Below are positions 61,811 to 64,000 of a stretch of DNA of 64,000 nucleotides, in pieces (the first letter of the stretch is position 1; the number at the start of each line of letters is the position of its first letter). The stretch comes from Streptomyces roseolilacinus. Lineage in GTDB: Bacteria > Actinomycetota > Actinomycetes > Streptomycetales > Streptomycetaceae. The notes beneath the pieces were generated by a model. The model did not search any database. It was not told where the DNA came from and saw only the letters and a list, made by a program, of their open reading frames with translations. Both the position numbers and the translations under genes were made by a program. The stretch lies in assembly GCF_014649335.1 (NCBI RefSeq), contig NZ_BMSV01000004.1, forward strand, positions 62,001 to 126,000, given 5' to 3'.

Positions 61811-62641
61811 ATGTCCCACCCCACGCAGCAGCCCCAGTACGGCGCGCCGCACCCCGCTCCGCCCGCCCCGGCCGCTCCGGCGCGCAACGGGCTGGGCACG
61901 GCGGCGCTGGTGCTCGGCATCGTCGGCACGGTCTCCGGGTTCATCCCGCTGTTCTTCTGGCTCGCGGGCATCCTCGGCCTGCTGGCCCTGGTCCTGGGCC
62001 TGGTCGGCCGGGGCCGCGCCAAGCGCGGCGAGGCCACCAACAAGGGCGTCACCACCACCGGCGCGATCCTCGGCCTGGTGGCGCTGGTCCTCTCCGTGGT
62101 CGGCGCGGTCCTCACGTACAAGGCCGTGGACGAGGCCGTCACCCAGATCGACAAGGAATTGAGCAACACCGCCCCGAAGGACACCACCGGCGGCGACAAG
62201 GGCACGGGTGACGCCGGCGGCACCGACGGCGGCGCGGAGGGCGGCACGGTGCCCGAGGTGCTGGCCGCCGACGAGACGATCATCTACGACGACGACCTGA
62301 AGATCACCGTCTCGGCGGCGAAGTCCTTCGAGCCGAGCGACGTGGCGGCCGGCCACAGCGTGGGCAACAAGGCGTACAAGTTCACCGTCGTCGTCGAGAA
62401 CGGCGGCAAGGAGAAGTTCGACGCCGACATGGTCGTCCTGGAGGCCCGCGCCGGCAAGGACGGCGTGACGGCCGAGCAGGTCTACGACGACGGCCTGGAC
62501 GGCGTCACCGGCACGGTCACGCCCGGCAAGAAGGCCACCGGCACCTACGCCTTCGACGTGCCCGCCGACGCGAAGACCCTGACCGTCGAGGTCACCCCCG
62601 GCTTCGAGCACGAGGCGCAGCAGTGGGAGCTGAAGTTCTGA
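61811..62641 (+). CDS. DUF4190/DUF4352 membrane-anchored protein
   Basis: A 276-aa protein. A Pro-rich cytoplasmic N-terminus (about 1-38) leads into a DUF4190 pair of membrane helices (GTAALVLGIVGTVSGFIPLF, GILGLLALVLGLVGRGRAKR, GAILGLVALVLSVVGAVLTY). An extracellular Gly/Asp/Thr-rich linker (about 135-155) and a C-terminal immunoglobulin-like DUF4352 domain follow (YKFTVVVENGGKEKFDADMV, GKKATGTYAFDVPADAKTLT). DUF4352 domains are often fused to lipoproteins of unknown role. GGAGG lies just before the ATG at 61811. Confidence 0.88.
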   Translation: MSHPTQQPQYGAPHPAPPAPAAPARNGLGTAALVLGIVGTVSGFIPLFFWLAGILGLLALVLGLVGRGRAKRGEATNKGVTTTGAILGLVALVLSVVGAVLTYKAVDEAVTQIDKELSNTAPKDTTGGDKGTGDAGGTDGGAEGGTVPEVLAADETIIYDDDLKITVSAAKSFEPSDVAAGHSVGNKAYKFTVVVENGGKEKFDADMVVLEARAGKDGVTAEQVYDDGLDGVTGTVTPGKKATGTYAFDVPADAKTLTVEVTPGFEHEAQQWELKF

Positions 62642-62704
62642 GCGGACGCCCCGCACGGGGAAGCGGCGGGCGGGCGCACCGCGCGCCGCGCACCGCCGCC
62701 CACC

Positions 62705-62740
62705 GGGTGCGCCACCGGGGTCACACCCGGTGGCGCACCC
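62705..62740. terminator. Bidirectional terminator overlapping the GNAT stop
   Basis: GGGTGCGCCACCGGG (62705-62719) and CCCGGTGGCGCACCC (62726-62740) form a perfect 15-bp stem with a 6-base loop. The right arm lies inside the last codons of the GNAT gene. Confidence 0.8.
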
Positions 62741-63470
62741 ACACGTTCGGTTCGACGTACACGGCGTACCCGTGCGACGCCTCGCAGCGGACCGGCGTCA
62801 GCGCGAACGGCACCTCCACCGGACCGTCCGTGTCGAAGGGCAGGCCGGTCCACTCCCGCCACCGCTCCACGGACTCGCTGATCGTCATGGACGCCGTGGC
62901 CACCGAGTCGACCACGCCGCCCGCGCGGACGTGGACCCGCAGCCACGGGTCCTGCGGCAGTCCGTCCTCCGGCCGGGTGCGCAGCGCGTACTCGGCCATC
63001 GGCGTGTGCGGCTCCAGGTGCTTGCCGTTGGGCCGCACCGGCGCCACGACCTCCGCGAAGCCGCGCTCCTTCGCCCGGTCGCGCATCGCGGTCAGCATGC
63101 GCCCCGACATCCCCCGGCCCAGCAGGTCCCGCGCGACCGATATCTCGATGGCGCTCACCGTGTCGGGCGTCCGGCCGTCCCGCCGGTCCTCCATCGCCCA
63201 CATCAGCACCTGGTCCCAGCCGCGCGTCGGCAGCACCCCGCCGCGCCCCTCGGCGTGCAGCGCGAACGGCACGCTGAAGGACCGGGCCACGACCCGCCCG
63301 TCGCCGTCCAGCGCCACCGACACGTACTCGGGCGCCTCGGCGAGCATCCACGCGTAGCCCAGGTCCGACACCGGGTCCTGGCGCATGAACTCCGGCCACA
63401 GGTTGGGCATTCCCCACAGGGCGCCCACCAGGTCGGGCCGCTCGGCGATGCTGACGATCTCCACATCCAT
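62721..63470 (-). CDS. GNAT-type N-acetyltransferase-like protein, 249 aa
   Basis: A central GNAT core is visible: SAIEISVARDLLGRGMSGRM (strand 4 plus the acetyl-CoA loop, R/Q-x-x-G-x-G/A form as RDLLGRGMSGRM), LTAMRDRAKERGFAEVVAPV, and VRPNGKHLEPHTPMAEYALR. The N-terminal part (SFSVPFALHAEGRGGVLPTR) and C-terminal PWLRVHVRAGGVVDSV extend the fold. It acetylates an unknown small molecule or protein. The ATG at 63470 has a poor ribosome site. It is convergent with the DUF4190 gene. Confidence 0.82.
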   Translation of the reverse strand: MDVEIVSIAERPDLVGALWGMPNLWPEFMRQDPVSDLGYAWMLAEAPEYVSVALDGDGRVVARSFSVPFALHAEGRGGVLPTRGWDQVLMWAMEDRRDGRTPDTVSAIEISVARDLLGRGMSGRMLTAMRDRAKERGFAEVVAPVRPNGKHLEPHTPMAEYALRTRPEDGLPQDPWLRVHVRAGGVVDSVATASMTISESVERWREWTGLPFDTDGPVEVPFALTPVRCEASHGYAVYVEPNVWVRHRV

Positions 63471-63495
63471 GCCCCGGAGGCTAGGCCCCGGACGC

Positions 63496-63526
63496 CCGGC
63501 CCGCCACGGGTTTACCGGCGGGCCGG
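63496..63526 (-). terminator. Hairpin after the HNH nuclease gene
   Basis: CCGGCCCGCC (63496-63505) pairs with GGCGGGCCGG (63517-63526) around an 11-base loop. It lies 41 bases beyond the HNH stop on the minus strand. Confidence 0.5.
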
Positions 63527-63567
63527 CCGGGCGGGGGCGGGCCCGGGGCCGCGCGCGTCCGCCCGGC

Positions 63568-64000
63568 TCAGCCGCCGCACTGCCGGAGCATCACCCGGCG
63601 GTCGGCCTCGGTCACCGGCATCTCGTACTTGAGGGCGACCTGGGCGAAGCGGACCGCGTACGCGCACCGGATCCGGCCGTCCGGCGGGAGCCAGGACGCC
63701 GGCCCCGAGTCGCCCTTGGCCGAGTTGGTCCGGCCGTCGACCGGGATCAGGTTGAGCACGTCGTTCGCGAGCTGCTCGCGCTTGCCCTCCGGCCAGCGCG
63801 AGGAGCCCATCTGCCAGCTGTAGGACAGCGGCACGACGTGGTCCACCTGCACCTCGGCCGCCTTCGCCTTCTTCCAGGCGATGTCCTTGCCGGTGTAGGG
63901 GTCGTACAGGTCCATCGACACGACCACGCAGTCGGAACCGGACCGGAACCGGACGTTCCGGCCATGGAGCTTCAGCAGGTCGTTGCGGGTGTCGCAGCCG
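63568..64000 (-). CDS. Secreted HNH endonuclease family protein (DUF1524/GmrSD-C type), 5' end outside window
   Basis: The frame is open to the window edge; the visible 143 residues are the C-terminal nuclease domain. GCDTRNDLLKLHGRNVRFRS, SMDLYDPYTGKDIAW, VQVDHVVPLSYSWQMGSSRW (the DHVVPLS histidine is the HNH general base), REQLANDVLNLIPVDGRTNS and GDSGPASWLPPDGRIRCAYA are the order found in streptomycete secreted HNH nucleases. Two cysteines in the segments GCDTRND and SDCVVVS fit an extracellular protein. A signal peptide should lie beyond base 64000. It degrades nucleic acid, probably for nutrition or competition; this is inferred from the family. Confidence 0.9.
   Translation of the reverse strand, partial: GCDTRNDLLKLHGRNVRFRSGSDCVVVSMDLYDPYTGKDIAWKKAKAAEVQVDHVVPLSYSWQMGSSRWPEGKREQLANDVLNLIPVDGRTNSAKGDSGPASWLPPDGRIRCAYAVRFAQVALKYEMPVTEADRRVMLRQCGG

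Overview
The window comes from the chromosome core of a high-GC actinomycete, almost certainly a Streptomyces. The evidence is the extreme third-position GC bias, GTG/TTG starts, GTGA/ATGA gene overlaps, a leucyl tRNA with anticodon TAA (the bldA type), resuscitation-promoting factors beside enolase, and a hut-sigma-cbs-bldA-ndh-eno-rpf-P450-mazG order that matches what I remember of the S. coelicolor SCO3066-SCO3105 region. No insertion sequence, prophage, CRISPR array or rRNA was seen.

Layout. 1-8.2 kb: surface polysaccharide genes (end of a GT4 glycosyltransferase, a lipoprotein, a large secreted LamG/DNRLRE protein, GDP-mannose dehydratase and GDP-fucose synthase facing apart, and a TTA-containing polyprenyl-phosphate sugar transferase). 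8.2-10.5 kb: a partner-switching module (ATP-binding anti-sigma-like protein, STAS anti-anti-sigma, SigB/SigF-type sigma factor). 10.5-17.3 kb: a methyltransferase, then a four-gene histidine-utilisation operon (hutU, an M20 amidohydrolase, hutF, hutI) on the minus strand. 17.3-25.7 kb: an accessory stretch holding a decayed decarboxylase, a small roadblock/LC7 and DUF4388-like cluster with a TTA codon, a membrane protein, an RpiR/SIS regulator whose palindromic operator shares half-sites with the hut promoter, and a four-gene WXG-containing cassette closed by two strong hairpins. 25.8-32.6 kb: cystathionine beta-synthase, SGNH hydrolase, thiolase, small hypotheticals, Bax-inhibitor-1 protein. 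32.7 kb: bldA. 33.2-41 kb: MacB-like ABC exporter, PLD-like secreted protein, cyclopropane-synthase-like methyltransferase, type II NADH dehydrogenase. 41-48.5 kb: ppx, DUF501, divIC, eno, rpfA with a c-di-AMP riboswitch, a second rpf gene, and a CYP107-like P450. 48.5-64 kb: an NTPase with Sel1-like repeats coupled to the P450, mazG, SurA-like lipoprotein, gtrA-GT2 pair, YfhO-type membrane protein, a methyltransferase, Ser/Thr kinase with TPRs, an N6-type DNA methylase with an altered catalytic motif, a DUF4190 protein, a GNAT enzyme and the end of a secreted HNH nuclease.

How the parts connect. bldA decodes UUA, and only two in-frame TTA codons were found by eye in the whole window: in the sugar transferase and in the first gene of the roadblock cluster. 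Both are therefore candidate development-dependent genes close to the tRNA that reads them. The hut operon and the RpiR regulator carry CTATTCA/TGAATAG dyads, which suggests the regulator controls histidine breakdown. Cell-wall remodelling at germination is represented by the two Rpf proteins, rpfA being under second-messenger (c-di-AMP) control. Respiration is represented by ndh, preceded by Rex-like sites and a structured region with a plus-strand terminator.

All function calls come from reading protein motifs by eye; no database search was run.
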